DNA of 64,000 nucleotides from the NCBI GenBank assembly GCA_016209015.1, contig JACQWY010000004.1, positions 1 through 64,000 on the forward strand, in the 5' to 3' direction. Made by a program: the position numbers and the translations under genes. This DNA comes from Gammaproteobacteria bacterium. Lineage in GTDB: Bacteria > Pseudomonadota > Gammaproteobacteria > Ga0077536. The notes beneath the pieces were generated by a model that made no database searches, was not told the origin of the DNA, and saw nothing but the letters and a program-made list of their open reading frames with translations. This document shows positions 17,547 through 26,138 of the stretch, piece after piece. Positions within the stretch are counted from its first letter, which is position 1; every line of letters starts with the position of its first letter.

Positions 17547-18114
17547 CGGCGATCAGACCGTCGCCCGTGAAGCGATACGCGAAGCTCGCGAACGAGATGC
17601 GGTCGCCCGATTTGAGGGTGACCGGGGCGTCGATGCGTTGTCCATTCACGAACGTGCCGTTCATGCTGCCGAGATCCTCGAGAATCCACTGTCCCTGCGC
17701 TGCCTGCAGTCGCGCATGGCGCCGCGAGACGTTCGGCGAGTCGATGCTGAGCGTGCACTCCGGTGCCCGGCCGATGACGACGAGCGGACCGGCCGCGGGT
17801 GCCTGCGCCGGACCGGCGGCGCGCTCGCCGAGCTTGACCTGGTAGACGACGTTGCCGACCGTGACCCAGTCGCCATGATGGACCGCGATGCGTCCGGTCG
17901 AGGCCTTGCCGTTGACGAGCAGATTCCCGTCCGGACCGGGCTCGACGTAGATCTGATGGCCTTCGGTGATGAGGCGCAGGGCGGCCGTCGCGCGCGTCGT
18001 GCCCTCGGGTTCGAACGCGCCGTCCTGCCCGAGGACATATGTGCTCGAGTCCGCCAGCGTGCTCTTGATCGTCGGTGCCTCTGCGCTACGCAGTTCCAGC
18101 GTGAGAGCTTCCAT
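17536..18114 (-). CDS. FHA domain protein
   Basis: This 192-residue protein has a C-terminal forkhead-associated domain (about 105-185) with IGRAPECTLSI, SRRHARL and LGSMNGTFVNG, the residues that bind phosphothreonine. The N-terminal half (45-95) also resembles a weaker FHA-like fold (LLVNGKAS, HHGDWVTVG). Overlap of its stop with the kinase start indicates coupled expression and a likely readout of that kinase. Confidence 0.92.
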   Translation of the reverse strand: MEALTLELRSAEAPTIKSTLADSSTYVLGQDGAFEPEGTTRATAALRLITEGHQIYVEPGPDGNLLVNGKASTGRIAVHHGDWVTVGNVVYQVKLGERAAGPAQAPAAGPLVVIGRAPECTLSIDSPNVSRRHARLQAAQGQWILEDLGSMNGTFVNGQRIDAPVTLKSGDRISFASFAYRFTGDGLIADGG

Positions 18115-18639
18115 GCGACCTCCCCAATGCCTCTACGGTCCGTTCTGGCGCCGCGCGCCGGGCCCGGCCTCGATGCGGGAGACTATAGGCCCGGACGAAG
18201 CGCGAAAATACAGCGCCGTCGAAAAAATGCGGCGACATTCCGGGTTGGTGGGGCGGTTCGGGGGGGACTATCGCACGCGGCGCGACGGGAACGGCCGTCG
18301 CCTGCGAGAACGAAATGCAAGGGCCCGGGCGCAGGCCTGCCTGTATCGTGACGATGCAATCGGCACCGTCCGGTTCGGGCGCCGCACCTCGGGCTTCGTG
18401 CGTCAAACTTCACGAGGCACGCGCAGCGCCCGCAATGACGAAAGACATGGCGCTCCGGCACCCCGTCGTCCCGGCGCAGGCCGGGACCCAGTCATGTCAC
18501 CGCGGCGCTACCGTTGAATCTCGGCTTGCTGCGACGAGACGAAATGGCCTCGGCCCCCCCGGTTCGAGTCCCCGGCCTGCGCCGGGACAACCGCTCTTCG
18601 GCGCTGCTACGCGATCGGCAGCACCTCTTTCACGGCACC
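18115..18639. other. Gene-free stretch, partly repeat
   Basis: About 525 bp lie between the FHA gene start and the cupin gene. Nothing here is convincingly coding. It carries the inverted pair of GTCCCGGC hairpins (18465-18591) and presumably the FHA operon promoter. No clear promoter box was recognised. Confidence 0.45.
18465..18591. repeat. Inverted pair of GTCCCGGC(GCAG)GCCGGGAC hairpins
   Basis: A perfect 8-bp hairpin (18468-18475 with 18480-18487, loop GCAG) and an inverted, one-base-longer relative at about 18568-18588 flank some 80 bp. They resemble the very common proteobacterial CGTCCCGGC-type intergenic repeats. The GGTTCGAGTCC in the second arm looks like a tRNA T-arm but has no tRNA around it. 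Confidence 0.65.
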
Positions 18640-19092
18640 CTACATGTGCACCTTCGCCCCGTACCTCCCCAGGATCTCGATCAAAGCCGGCGCGTCCTCG
18701 GGCTTCGGAAGGCCCGCTGCGATTTCGTCCGAGATCGTTTCGAACATCGCCGTCGAGCGGCTGTCCGCGCCGGTGATTTCGAGCATCGTCGTGCCCGGCT
18801 CCTGGACGCAGAAGCCGTGCACGGTGCCAGCGGGCAGATGGAAGAACGCGCCGGACTTCGCTTCCGTGGTTTCGCCCTCGACGACGAAACGCACGGCGCC
18901 CTTCACGACGAAGAAGGATTCGTCCCAGGGATGGCTGTGCGGCGGCGGGCCGGAGCCGACCTCGCCGGTCTGCAGCGTGATCTCGTGGGCGTTCGTCGCG
19001 TCCTTCGAGACCAGCACCGTGACGTCGATGCCGACGACGCTGTGCGGAGTGGGATAGTTCGCCGGTGCGTAGGCGTAGTGCTTCGTGGACAT
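18640..19092 (-). CDS. Cupin domain protein
   Basis: This 150-residue single-domain cupin has metal-binding motif 1 around PPPHSHPWDESFFVV (two His and a Glu) and motif 2 around HLPAGTVHGFC. These jelly-roll proteins bind a metal, but the small size does not define a reaction. ATG 19092 was chosen because an in-frame upstream extension to 19254 runs into the hairpin repeat. It follows the truncated nitrilase gene in the same direction. Confidence 0.85.
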   Translation of the reverse strand: MSTKHYAYAPANYPTPHSVVGIDVTVLVSKDATNAHEITLQTGEVGSGPPPHSHPWDESFFVVKGAVRFVVEGETTEAKSGAFFHLPAGTVHGFCVQEPGTTMLEITGADSRSTAMFETISDEIAAGLPKPEDAPALIEILGRYGAKVHM

Positions 19093-19149
19093 CGGGCTGC
19101 TCCTCATGCTGGGCGACAGTGGAGAACCAGGGATCGATGCAGGGCCGAT

Positions 19150-19288
19150 TAGGGAAGCTCTGAATAAGTCCATCCTGGACTTTTCAGAGCGCGGCCGGCA
19201 AGAAGCGTGGTTCTTGCCGGCCTCCCGTGAACAATGGCTTACGCCACTGTTCACGGCGGCACATCCCTGTGCCGCAGGAAGCTCTGAG
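19150..19288 (+). repeat. Five-hairpin dispersed repeat, copy B, fused into the nitrilase 3' end
   Basis: This copy starts TAGGGAAGCTCTGAATAAG, keeps the complete nested first hairpin (GCTCTGAA ... TTCAGAGC) and ends at GGAAGCTCTGA, lacking the second arm of the last hairpin. Its second stem reads GGCCGGCAAGAA/TTCTTGCCGGCC, where copy A has GGTCGG/CCGACC. Both strands of the stem changed together, evidence that base pairing is maintained. It overlaps the last ~35 codons of the nitrilase gene (reverse strand). Confidence 0.85.
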
Positions 19289-20119
19289 GCGATCGCGATA
19301 CGTCGGCGCGACGCCGTTCTCGCGATTCTCGTGCAGCACGTCGAGATCGACCGTCCCGTGCAGCACCATCTCGACGTTCGCCTCGGCTTCCGCCACGACG
19401 CCGTCAGGCGCGGCCCACGCCGTGTCGCAAGGGCTGAGTATCGAGCTCTTCGTCCAGCCGTTCGGCAGCGGACCCTTCGGCATCTTGCCGCCCGTCGCGC
19501 AATGCACGAAGTACACCTGGTTCTCGATGCAGCGCGCCTGTGCGCAATGACGCACGCGCCAGAAGCCGTATTCCGTGAACGTGAACGACGGGCAGAGGAT
19601 GATCTCCGCGCCCTGCTCGGTGAGTGTGGCCGCGCATTCCGGAATTTCCGATTCGTAGCAGACGTTCAGCCCGACGCGCGCGAACGGCAGGTCGAAGGCC
19701 TCCATGCGATCGCCTTCGCCCGTCGACCAGTTCGCTTCCGCCGGGAAGATGTGCGTCTTGTCGTGCATGTGCACGAGGCCGTTCGGACCGTAAACGTAGG
19801 CGACGTTGAGGTAACCGCCGTTCTTCTTCTCGAGGTGCGAGCCCGCGACGATGAACTGCTTGCGCTTGCGGGCCTCGGTTTCGAAGAGGTTGCGATAGGC
19901 CTTCGTGTAGCGATCGATCTTCACGAGCTCGGCGACGGGGCGGTTGCGCCAGTCGTCGAACGTGGTGAAGAGCGCTACGGTGAAGAGCTCGGGCAGGAGC
20001 ACGATATCCGCGCCCTTCGCCTTGTCGAGCAGCTTGACGGCCTGGGTTGCGAATTTATCGAAGCTCGCCACCGGCTTGATGACGAACTGGCAGGCTGCAA
20101 TCTTCACTTCACGGGCCAT
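19184..20119 (-). CDS. Carbon-nitrogen hydrolase (nitrilase superfamily), C-terminus replaced by repeat sequence
   Basis: The protein has 311 residues, of which about 277 are nitrilase-like. The catalytic triad is intact: Glu44 (LLPELF), Lys121 (HDKTHIF) and Cys154 (NVCYES). Members hydrolyse amides or nitriles. The native sequence stops after PTYRDR, near where homologues end. The final ~33 residues are encoded by the inserted hairpin repeat. Loss of a few terminal residues may be tolerated, since active-site residues are far upstream. It neighbours an amidase and a deacetylase gene, so a nitrogen-compound catabolic group is plausible. Confidence 0.88.
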   Translation of the reverse strand: MAREVKIAACQFVIKPVASFDKFATQAVKLLDKAKGADIVLLPELFTVALFTTFDDWRNRPVAELVKIDRYTKAYRNLFETEARKRKQFIVAGSHLEKKNGGYLNVAYVYGPNGLVHMHDKTHIFPAEANWSTGEGDRMEAFDLPFARVGLNVCYESEIPECAATLTEQGAEIILCPSFTFTEYGFWRVRHCAQARCIENQVYFVHCATGGKMPKGPLPNGWTKSSILSPCDTAWAAPDGVVAEAEANVEMVLHGTVDLDVLHENRENGVAPTYRDRLRASCGTGMCRREQWRKPLFTGGRQEPRFLPAAL

Positions 20120-20259
20120 GGACGTTACCTCTCTCGTTGTCTGGCAGGCAGGGGAGCGCGCGGGACGGACTCATTCTGCCGCGCGCGTGCGCAAAACGCA
20201 GCAGGAATTTTCGTGCGGCACCGTCACGGCCGGTGCAGCCCCGCCGGCGCGCGCGTCAA

Positions 20260-20421
20260 TGTGCGCCGGCCGCGCTCGTCGCCGAAGTCGCCGCGGCCTG
20301 CCGCGATCACGGCTTCCCGATCATCCGGACGCCGGCGTGCCCGCGGGCGTCGTCGCCGAGGCGGTGCGGGAATCGCGGCGCTTCTTCGCGCCGCCGGCAG
20401 CCGACAAGCTCGCCGTGTGGA
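20260..20421 (+). pseudogene. Relic of an isopenicillin-N-synthase-like 2OG-Fe(II) oxygenase (N-terminal piece)
   Basis: On the forward strand one frame reads LVAEVAAACRDHGFPII. After a frame change near 20330 a second frame reads GVPAGVVAEAVRESRRFF followed by PAADKLAVW. This is the conserved N-terminal start of plant-type and bacterial non-haem dioxygenases, including the HGVP turn and the FF-LP-K block, but with the glycine-histidine junction lost. Nothing after about 20421 continues the family. It abuts an oppositely oriented GNAT fragment. Confidence 0.6.
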
Positions 20422-20620
20422 CGAGCATCACCATCGCGGGCAGCCCGTCGTCGGCGCGCGCGACGAGCACCGTACCGGGCTGCGGTGATTCGAACAGCAG
20501 GCGCAGGCCCGCATGACGCCGCGCGAGCGTCGCCGCGGTGTCGTCCTGTTGCCGCGCGATCCGCGCGAGCACGGGCGCGAGCGGGGGGAGATCGTCCAGG
20601 GTGGCGGCTTCGATTTCCAC
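20390..20620 (-). pseudogene. Relic of a GNAT N-acetyltransferase (N-terminal half)
   Basis: The reverse strand from a GTG at 20620 (preceded by GAGGA) reads like the start of a GNAT protein: VEIEAATLDDLPPLAPVLA, GLRLLFESPQPGTVLVA and then HTASLSAAGG. The second half, which normally holds the acetyl-CoA-binding loop, is gone; the frame runs into the oxygenase relic on the other strand. It probably arose by a deletion that joined two genes head-on. Confidence 0.65.
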
Positions 20621-20657
20621 GGGCTGTCCTCGAGGCGGGAGAGAAACGGGTGGGCGC

Positions 20658-21857
20658 TCAGCGCCGCATGAGACGCTCCGCGAGCGCGAGCAGCGCACGA
20701 TCGGTGCCGCGGGCGCCGACGAGCGAGACGCCGAGCGGCAGGCCGTCGAGGCTCGCGAGCGGCAGCGTCACCTGCGGCAGCCCGCCGAGACCCGCGATGC
20801 ACAACAGGCGCATCGCCTGCAGCCTGAACTCGATTTCCATCGTCGCCTGCTCCTCGTTCCTGCGCGGCGCGGCGCGCGGCGAGGTCGGCAGGCACAGCAC
20901 GTCGCCGGGCGCGAGCAGGGCATCGAGATGGGCGCGGATGCGCGCGTGCTCGCTGCGTCCGCGCGTCATCATCTCCGGCGTGACCTGCGAGGCCCATTCG
21001 AGACGTTCCTTCACGCCGCGTCCGAACGCGGGTTTCACGGCCTCGATCCACGCCCCGTGGTTCGCCCAGATCTCACCGGCCTGCACGGTGCGGAAGACGT
21101 CGTACCAGGCGACGAGCCCCTCCGGGCTCACGGTGATCTCGCCGCGTTCCGGGAAGGCCTTCGCGATCTCCTCGACGGGCCCGCTGCAGGCTGCGGTGAC
21201 TTCCGGTGCGACGAGCGCGAAGGCATCGCTCGCGACGAGGAGACGCCGCGGCGCGGCGGGTGCCGCGTCTTCGCCCATGAGCACGCTGCCGATCCGCGCG
21301 AAGAGCGCCGGGTCGCGCGCGAACCAGCCGACGACGTCGAAGCTCGGCGCGAAGGGAATGACGTGCCCGGCCGGGACGCGACCGTGCGTCGGACGGATGC
21401 CGAGCACCCCGCAATAGCTCGCGGGAATGCGCACCGAGCCGCCGCAGTCCGTGCCGATCGCGAAATCGACGAGCGCGCAGGCGACCGCGGACACCGAGCC
21501 GGAGGATGAACCGCCGGGCACGCGATCGGGCGCCGCCGGGTTGAGCGGCGTGCCGTAGTGCGCGTTCTCGCCGGAGATGCTGTAGCAGAGCTCGTCGCAA
21601 ATTGTCTTGCCGGCGATCGTCGCGCCCGCCGCGCGCAGGGCCTCGACGACGGGCGCGGTCGAGGTCGCCGGCGGATGCGTGCGCAACCACGCCGGATTGC
21701 CGAAGGAGTTGCGCGTACCCGCGATCTCGAAGACGTCCTTGATTGCGGCGGTCAGGCCGCTCAGCACGCCGCTGCCGGTCGGGGCGAGCGCGATGTTCTC
21801 CTCGCGACAGAACGCGCCCGAAACATGATTGGACAGCGCGGTCGGGTCTGGCTTCAT
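20658..21857 (-). CDS. Amidase signature family protein
   Basis: This 399-residue amidase has the complete Ser-cisSer-Lys triad: Lys40 (AAIKDVF), Ser117 in PGGSSSGS and nucleophile Ser141 in DCGGSVRIPA. It hydrolyses amide bonds, with the substrate unknown. It is shorter than the 450-500 residue GatA class and resembles compact amidases such as plant AMI1. Same-strand neighbours are a GNAT relic and a nitrilase. Confidence 0.92.
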   Translation of the reverse strand: MKPDPTALSNHVSGAFCREENIALAPTGSGVLSGLTAAIKDVFEIAGTRNSFGNPAWLRTHPPATSTAPVVEALRAAGATIAGKTICDELCYSISGENAHYGTPLNPAAPDRVPGGSSSGSVSAVACALVDFAIGTDCGGSVRIPASYCGVLGIRPTHGRVPAGHVIPFAPSFDVVGWFARDPALFARIGSVLMGEDAAPAAPRRLLVASDAFALVAPEVTAACSGPVEEIAKAFPERGEITVSPEGLVAWYDVFRTVQAGEIWANHGAWIEAVKPAFGRGVKERLEWASQVTPEMMTRGRSEHARIRAHLDALLAPGDVLCLPTSPRAAPRRNEEQATMEIEFRLQAMRLLCIAGLGGLPQVTLPLASLDGLPLGVSLVGARGTDRALLALAERLMRR

Positions 21858-22336
21858 CGGTGCACCTCCATCATCAGAAGGCGGGCTGCGTCGCGGCGGA
21901 CACCGACCGCTCCGCGCACCGCCCGCCTTCGGTGAGACAGTTCACGTCCATGATGCGCGTGACGTTCTCGCTGCGATTCGTCGGGACTCGCGCCCGATGT
22001 CGATGAACTTCGACGAGTACGGACGATTGTCGCGCTTCGGCCGGATCCGTACCACCTCCGTGAGGCGCAGCGCCCAGTCGTCGATCGGCACCCAGCCGCG
22101 CGGCCCGCCGTGGATCGTGCCGCCGTGCCGCGAGCGTGCGACCGTCATGCGACTTCGTCCGGCGTGACGCGCGGCGCTGCCGGCGCGGGGCTTCATTTCG
22201 AACTCTCAGACGCTATGATGAGACCGCACACGCGATGTTCGATCGACATCGCGGGGAGCCGGTGCTCCGCGGCGGCATGCGCGTACGACGGCTCCCATTC
22301 GAGTCCTCAACACGGAATGGCGCAAGGAGAATCCCG
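21858..22336. other. Divergent intergenic stretch, no supported gene
   Basis: About 480 bp separate the amidase (reverse) from the deacetylase (forward). An 84-codon reverse frame (21942-22196) has a non-random middle (GGPRGWVPIDDWALRL), but I could not match it to a family, so it is left uncalled. It might be a gene remnant. Promoters for both flanking genes should lie here. Confidence 0.45.
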
Positions 22337-23227
22337 ATGGCCGCTAAAGACATTCAGGTGTGTTTCAACGTCCACTTCGATTCGGTCTCGCTGTGGCTCG
22401 GATCCTTCGGCGGCGAAGACTCGCCGTGCGACATCTCGCGCGGCGTGCACGCGGCGAAAGTGGGCACGCCGCGGCTCCTCGACATCTTCGACAAGTACCA
22501 GATCATCACGACCTGGAACCTCACCGGCCATTCGATCGAAAGCTTCCCGAAGCAGGCGGCGCTCGTCGCCCAGGCCGGACACGAGCTCGGCCTGCACGGT
22601 TACGCGCACGAGAATCCGCTCGCGATGACGAAGGAGCAGGAATCCGCCGTCCTCGACAAGACCTACGACCTCGTCGTCGAGCTCTGCGGCAAGGCGCCGA
22701 AGGGTTATTCGGCGCCGTGGTGGGAGCTCAGCAAGAACACGATCGATCTCCTGCTCGCGAAGGGCATCGAGTACGACCACAGTCTCATGGAGAACGATCA
22801 CTCGCCCTACTATCTGCGCCGCGACGACAAGTGGACGAAAATCGACTACTCCCAGCCCGCCGCGAGCTGGATGAAGCCCTGGCAGCCGGGCCCGGTGACG
22901 CCGCTGCTCGAAATCCCCTGTAGCTGGTATCTCGACGACGCACCGCCGACGATGTTCGTGAAGAAATTCCCGAACAGCCACGGCTGGGTGAATCCGCGCG
23001 ATCTCGGCCAGATGTGGGCCGACCAGTTCGACTGGGTGTATCGCAACTGCGATTACGGCATCTACAACGCATGCCTGCATCCCGATGCCTGCGGCCATCC
23101 GCAGATGCTGCTGATGCTCGAGCGCCTCATCGACCACATGCGCCACCACGACGGCGTGCGCTTCGTGACGCTCGGCACGATCTGCTCGGAGTTCAAGGCG
23201 AAGAATCCGGTGCCGTTCTCGGATTGA
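22337..23227 (+). CDS. Polysaccharide deacetylase family protein (HpPgdA-like)
   Basis: This 296-residue NodB-fold protein has a divergent first motif NVHFDSVSLWLG (Asp15), the SRGVHAAKVG segment, then HELGLHGYAHE with His87 and His91 for metal binding, and SAPWWELS. That is the HpPgdA-like subfamily, whose characterised members deacetylate or bind small amide substrates rather than classical chitin. No signal peptide is seen, so it is probably cytoplasmic. AAGGAG lies 8-13 bp before ATG 22337. Neighbouring nitrilase and amidase genes suggest a role in processing small amides. Confidence 0.9.
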   Translation: MAAKDIQVCFNVHFDSVSLWLGSFGGEDSPCDISRGVHAAKVGTPRLLDIFDKYQIITTWNLTGHSIESFPKQAALVAQAGHELGLHGYAHENPLAMTKEQESAVLDKTYDLVVELCGKAPKGYSAPWWELSKNTIDLLLAKGIEYDHSLMENDHSPYYLRRDDKWTKIDYSQPAASWMKPWQPGPVTPLLEIPCSWYLDDAPPTMFVKKFPNSHGWVNPRDLGQMWADQFDWVYRNCDYGIYNACLHPDACGHPQMLLMLERLIDHMRHHDGVRFVTLGTICSEFKAKNPVPFSD

Positions 23228-23246
23228 TCCATGCCGGCGCCGGACG

Positions 23247-24263
23247 TCAGACCCCGGCGCCCAGGCGATTGAACACTGCGAGCGATCTTTCGATCTGATC
23301 GCGCGTCAAATCACGCACGATGAACACGATACGCGAGCGGCGATCCTCGCCCGGCCAGGCCGCGAGATGGAACGGCGGATGCACGACGTGCTGCACGCCG
23401 TTGACGACGACCGGTGTCTCCACCCCCCTTACGTTCAGCAGTCCCTTCACGCGCAGCACGCGCTCGCCGTGCGTGTGCAGGAGCAGCGTCAGCCACACGC
23501 CGAACGCGGTCCAGTCGAGCGGCGTGTCGAAGCGCAGCGTGAACGAATGCAGGCCCTCGGCGTGCGGCGGGTCGGCGAGCGGCACGAGCGGGCCGACGGG
23601 CGCGAAGGGATCGCGGGAATCGTCGAGGTGACGATCCGCGTGCAGATCCGCGCTCAGAATGCGATCCGCCGCGACGTCGCCGCTGACCGCGACGAGGAGC
23701 TCCGCTGCACCGTTCAGACGCGCGAGCCGCGCGCCCAGCGCCGCCGTCGCCGCGGGCGTGACGAGATCGCTCTTCGTCACGACGAGCCGGTCGGCCGCGA
23801 GCACCTGGCGCAGCGTCTCCGCCTGCCGGTCGAGCTGCACAAGCCCGCACAGCGCATCGACCGTCGCGACGATGCCGGCAAGGCGGAAGTGATGGCGGAG
23901 CTGGCGGTCGCTCATCAAGGTGCCCGCGATCGGCGCGGGATCGGCGAGGCCGGTCGTCTCGACGAGCACGCGCCCGAAGCGCGGCACTTCGCCGCGCTCG
24001 CGGCGGGCGTGGAGCGCGAGCAGGGCTTCTTTCAGGTCCTCGCGGATGGCGCAGCACACGCAACCGCTCGCGAGCAGCACGATCTCGCGATCGACGCTCA
24101 CCACGAGCTCGTGATCGAGGCCGACGTCACCGAATTCGTTGATGAGCACGGCGGCATCGGCCAGAGCGGGATCGCGGAGCAGGGCATTGAGCAGCGTCGT
24201 CTTGCCGCTGCCGAGATAACCGGTCAGCACGAAGACCGGCAGCAGATCGCGATACGCGGTCAT
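23247..24263 (-). CDS. CobW/COG0523 family G3E GTPase
   Basis: This 338-residue GTPase has Walker A GYLGSGKT (15-22), the metal-binding CxCC motif GCVCC (Cys68, Cys70, Cys71), VETTGLADP and a C-terminal CobW domain. The family consists of metallochaperones that insert zinc, cobalt or iron into client enzymes. It is the last gene of a four-gene operon. Its ATG overlaps the preceding gene's stop by four bases (ATGA). The client may be another operon product, but there is no direct evidence. Confidence 0.92.
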   Translation of the reverse strand: MTAYRDLLPVFVLTGYLGSGKTTLLNALLRDPALADAAVLINEFGDVGLDHELVVSVDREIVLLASGCVCCAIREDLKEALLALHARRERGEVPRFGRVLVETTGLADPAPIAGTLMSDRQLRHHFRLAGIVATVDALCGLVQLDRQAETLRQVLAADRLVVTKSDLVTPAATAALGARLARLNGAAELLVAVSGDVAADRILSADLHADRHLDDSRDPFAPVGPLVPLADPPHAEGLHSFTLRFDTPLDWTAFGVWLTLLLHTHGERVLRVKGLLNVRGVETPVVVNGVQHVVHPPFHLAAWPGEDRRSRIVFIVRDLTRDQIERSLAVFNRLGAGV

Positions 24264-24586
24264 CGCGCGTCCGCGAGCGCCGCGAGCAGCACGGGGTCGA
24301 GCGGATCGAGCGGCCGGCCGGCAATGTCCTCGACGATTTGCCAGACCTGCGGCAGGCGATCGACGAGCTCGGTGCGCCCGCGCAGGCTCGACACCAGGTA
24401 AGCCCCGCCCATCCAGTCCGACACCGTGCAGCCGTAGTGCGCGAGCACGCGGTCGACGATCCGCACGCGCAGCGCGCGCTCGAGCTTGAGCTCGTGACCG
24501 AGCTCCGCGGCGTCGAGTCGCGCCGCGTCGCTGCCGGACTCCGTCCAGTGGGGGACGCCGGGCAGGCCGGCGCAGAAGCCGCACAT
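24260..24586 (-). CDS. Small cysteine-containing protein of unknown function in CobW operon
   Basis: This 108-residue protein starts MCGFCAGLPGVPHWTE. The CGFC pair could bind metal or form a disulfide. The rest is predicted helical with several acidic residues and no membrane segment. Its 3' end overlaps the CobW GTPase start (ATGA), a strong sign of a joint function such as being a metal-transfer client. I do not recognise the family. An in-frame ATG 18 bp further upstream (MRRGEV) is an alternative start. Confidence 0.75.
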   Translation of the reverse strand: MCGFCAGLPGVPHWTESGSDAARLDAAELGHELKLERALRVRIVDRVLAHYGCTVSDWMGGAYLVSSLRGRTELVDRLPQVWQIVEDIAGRPLDPLDPVLLAALADAR

Positions 24587-24656
24587 CTCCACCTCTCCTC
24601 GACGCATTCGAGCGACCGATCGTGGATCGTCCGCCGCGGGCGCGGCAAGTGGGAGC

Positions 24657-26138
24657 TCACTCGCGATCCGCGGCCACCTCGCGATAGTCGCGCGGTTCGT
24701 AGGGCGCGAACACTTCCTTGAACGGGGCGTACCAGCCGCGCTTGCGCAGCGGGGTGACGCCGATGTCCTCGAGCAGCGAGTCGTGGTAGTGGAGCATGTG
24801 GAGCAGGAGCCGTGCCGCGCGGCCGCGGCTGAACGGCATCGTGCGCCTTTTCCACGCGCGCTGGGCGTCGACGTCCTCGCGCATCGCGGCGGCGGCGGGC
24901 AGGCGGTGGCGGTCGTCGAGCAGATCCGCGAGCCAGCGCGCCTGCAGGTTGTAGGTGAGCGTGCTCGTGATCGTCGAGGCATACCCGACGAACGCGAGGC
25001 CGGGCACGTCCGGAGAGAGCATCTGGCGGTAGAGATACAGGCCGTCGTCGTCGAAGTGCAGCGTCTCGCGCAAATCCCGTGCGATCCAGCCGTAGTCCGT
25101 TTCCCAGCCCGTCGCGAGCAGCAGCGTATCGAACTCGCGCGTCGCGCCGTTCGCGAACACCGCACCCGTCGGCGTGAGCGTCGCGATCTCGGTCTGCAGC
25201 GGCTCGACGAGACCCGAGCGCAGCGCGCGATAGAACGCCGGACGCGGCAGCATCACCGCCTCGCTGAACGCTTCGCGCTCGATGGGCTGCTTCGGCACGA
25301 GGTCGGGCCGCGTGCCGTCGCGCGAACCGAGGCCGAACTGCGCGACGAGCAGGCCTTCGACGATGCGCCACCACAGCCACACGAGCGGCTTGCCGATCGA
25401 GTGCAGCGCGCGCTCGAGCGCGGAGGGCCGGTAGTGCGGCGGCAGCAGGCTGCTCGTCAGACGGTTCAACATCGCCCACTTGAACGGCAGGATGCCGAGG
25501 AGACGGGCCGGCACGGGCCAGTGCGGCGCACGGAAGACGATCGTCGTCGCCCTCGCCACCGCCGCCGCTTCGAGCGCCGCATCGGAAGCGCTCTTGCCGA
25601 AGCCGACGATCGCGACGCGCCGGCCGCGCAGCCGCTCGCGATCGCCGAGCTCGGCGAGATGCAGGATCTCGCCCCGGAACTCCGCTTCGCCGGCGAACGA
25701 GGGCCGGTGCGGGCGGTTCGAGTACAGGCCGGTGCAGGCGACGACGAAATCGAAGTGGCGCGAGGCGCGTTCGCCGTCGTGCTCCGTCGTCAACAGCCAG
25801 CCGCCGGCGGGATCCGCGCGGAGCTCGCGCACCGGCGTGGCAAACACGATGCGCGGCCATACGGCGAAGTGCCGGGCATAGTCCTCGAGATGGCGTTGGA
25901 CGAGCTCGCCCGGCGTGAAGTCCGGCACGTCGGCCGGCAGCGGCCAGTCCGGGAATTCGTAGAGCTCGCGTTGCACCTGCACGCCGAAGCCCGGATAGCC
26001 GGCGGCCCACACGCCGCCGACACGCGTACCGGCCTCGAACACGGTGCAGTCGTAGCCGCGGGCGACGAGCGTCTTCGCAGTCACGAGACCTGCGACGCCC
26101 GCGCCGATGATGGCGATCGATTGCGGCGAGGGAGTCAT
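24657..26138 (-). CDS. Flavin-containing monooxygenase
   Basis: This 493-residue flavoprotein has an N-terminal FAD motif IGAGVAG (11-17), the GVWAAGYPG segment near the FMO/BVMO site, a second nucleotide motif VAIVGFGKSASD for NADPH, and LLLATGWETDYG. It fits class B flavin monooxygenases (FMO or Baeyer-Villiger type), which oxygenate a small soft nucleophile or ketone. ATG 26138 overlaps the previous gene's stop by four bases. The operon also encodes a small membrane protein, a Cys protein and a CobW GTPase. Confidence 0.9.
   Translation of the reverse strand: MTPSPQSIAIIGAGVAGLVTAKTLVARGYDCTVFEAGTRVGGVWAAGYPGFGVQVQRELYEFPDWPLPADVPDFTPGELVQRHLEDYARHFAVWPRIVFATPVRELRADPAGGWLLTTEHDGERASRHFDFVVACTGLYSNRPHRPSFAGEAEFRGEILHLAELGDRERLRGRRVAIVGFGKSASDAALEAAAVARATTIVFRAPHWPVPARLLGILPFKWAMLNRLTSSLLPPHYRPSALERALHSIGKPLVWLWWRIVEGLLVAQFGLGSRDGTRPDLVPKQPIEREAFSEAVMLPRPAFYRALRSGLVEPLQTEIATLTPTGAVFANGATREFDTLLLATGWETDYGWIARDLRETLHFDDDGLYLYRQMLSPDVPGLAFVGYASTITSTLTYNLQARWLADLLDDRHRLPAAAAMREDVDAQRAWKRRTMPFSRGRAARLLLHMLHYHDSLLEDIGVTPLRKRGWYAPFKEVFAPYEPRDYREVAADRE

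Noticed and set aside
18550-18600. GGTTCGAGTCC looks like the T-arm of a tRNA
   Set aside because: No acceptor stem, anticodon arm or D-arm fits around it. It is part of an inverted repeat.
21942-22196. Possible 84-codon gene on the reverse strand
   Set aside because: Some non-random look but no family match and no ribosome site recognised. Left uncalled.
22136-22336. N-terminal extension of the deacetylase
   Set aside because: No homology upstream of 22337, and a good AAGGAG site precedes that ATG.
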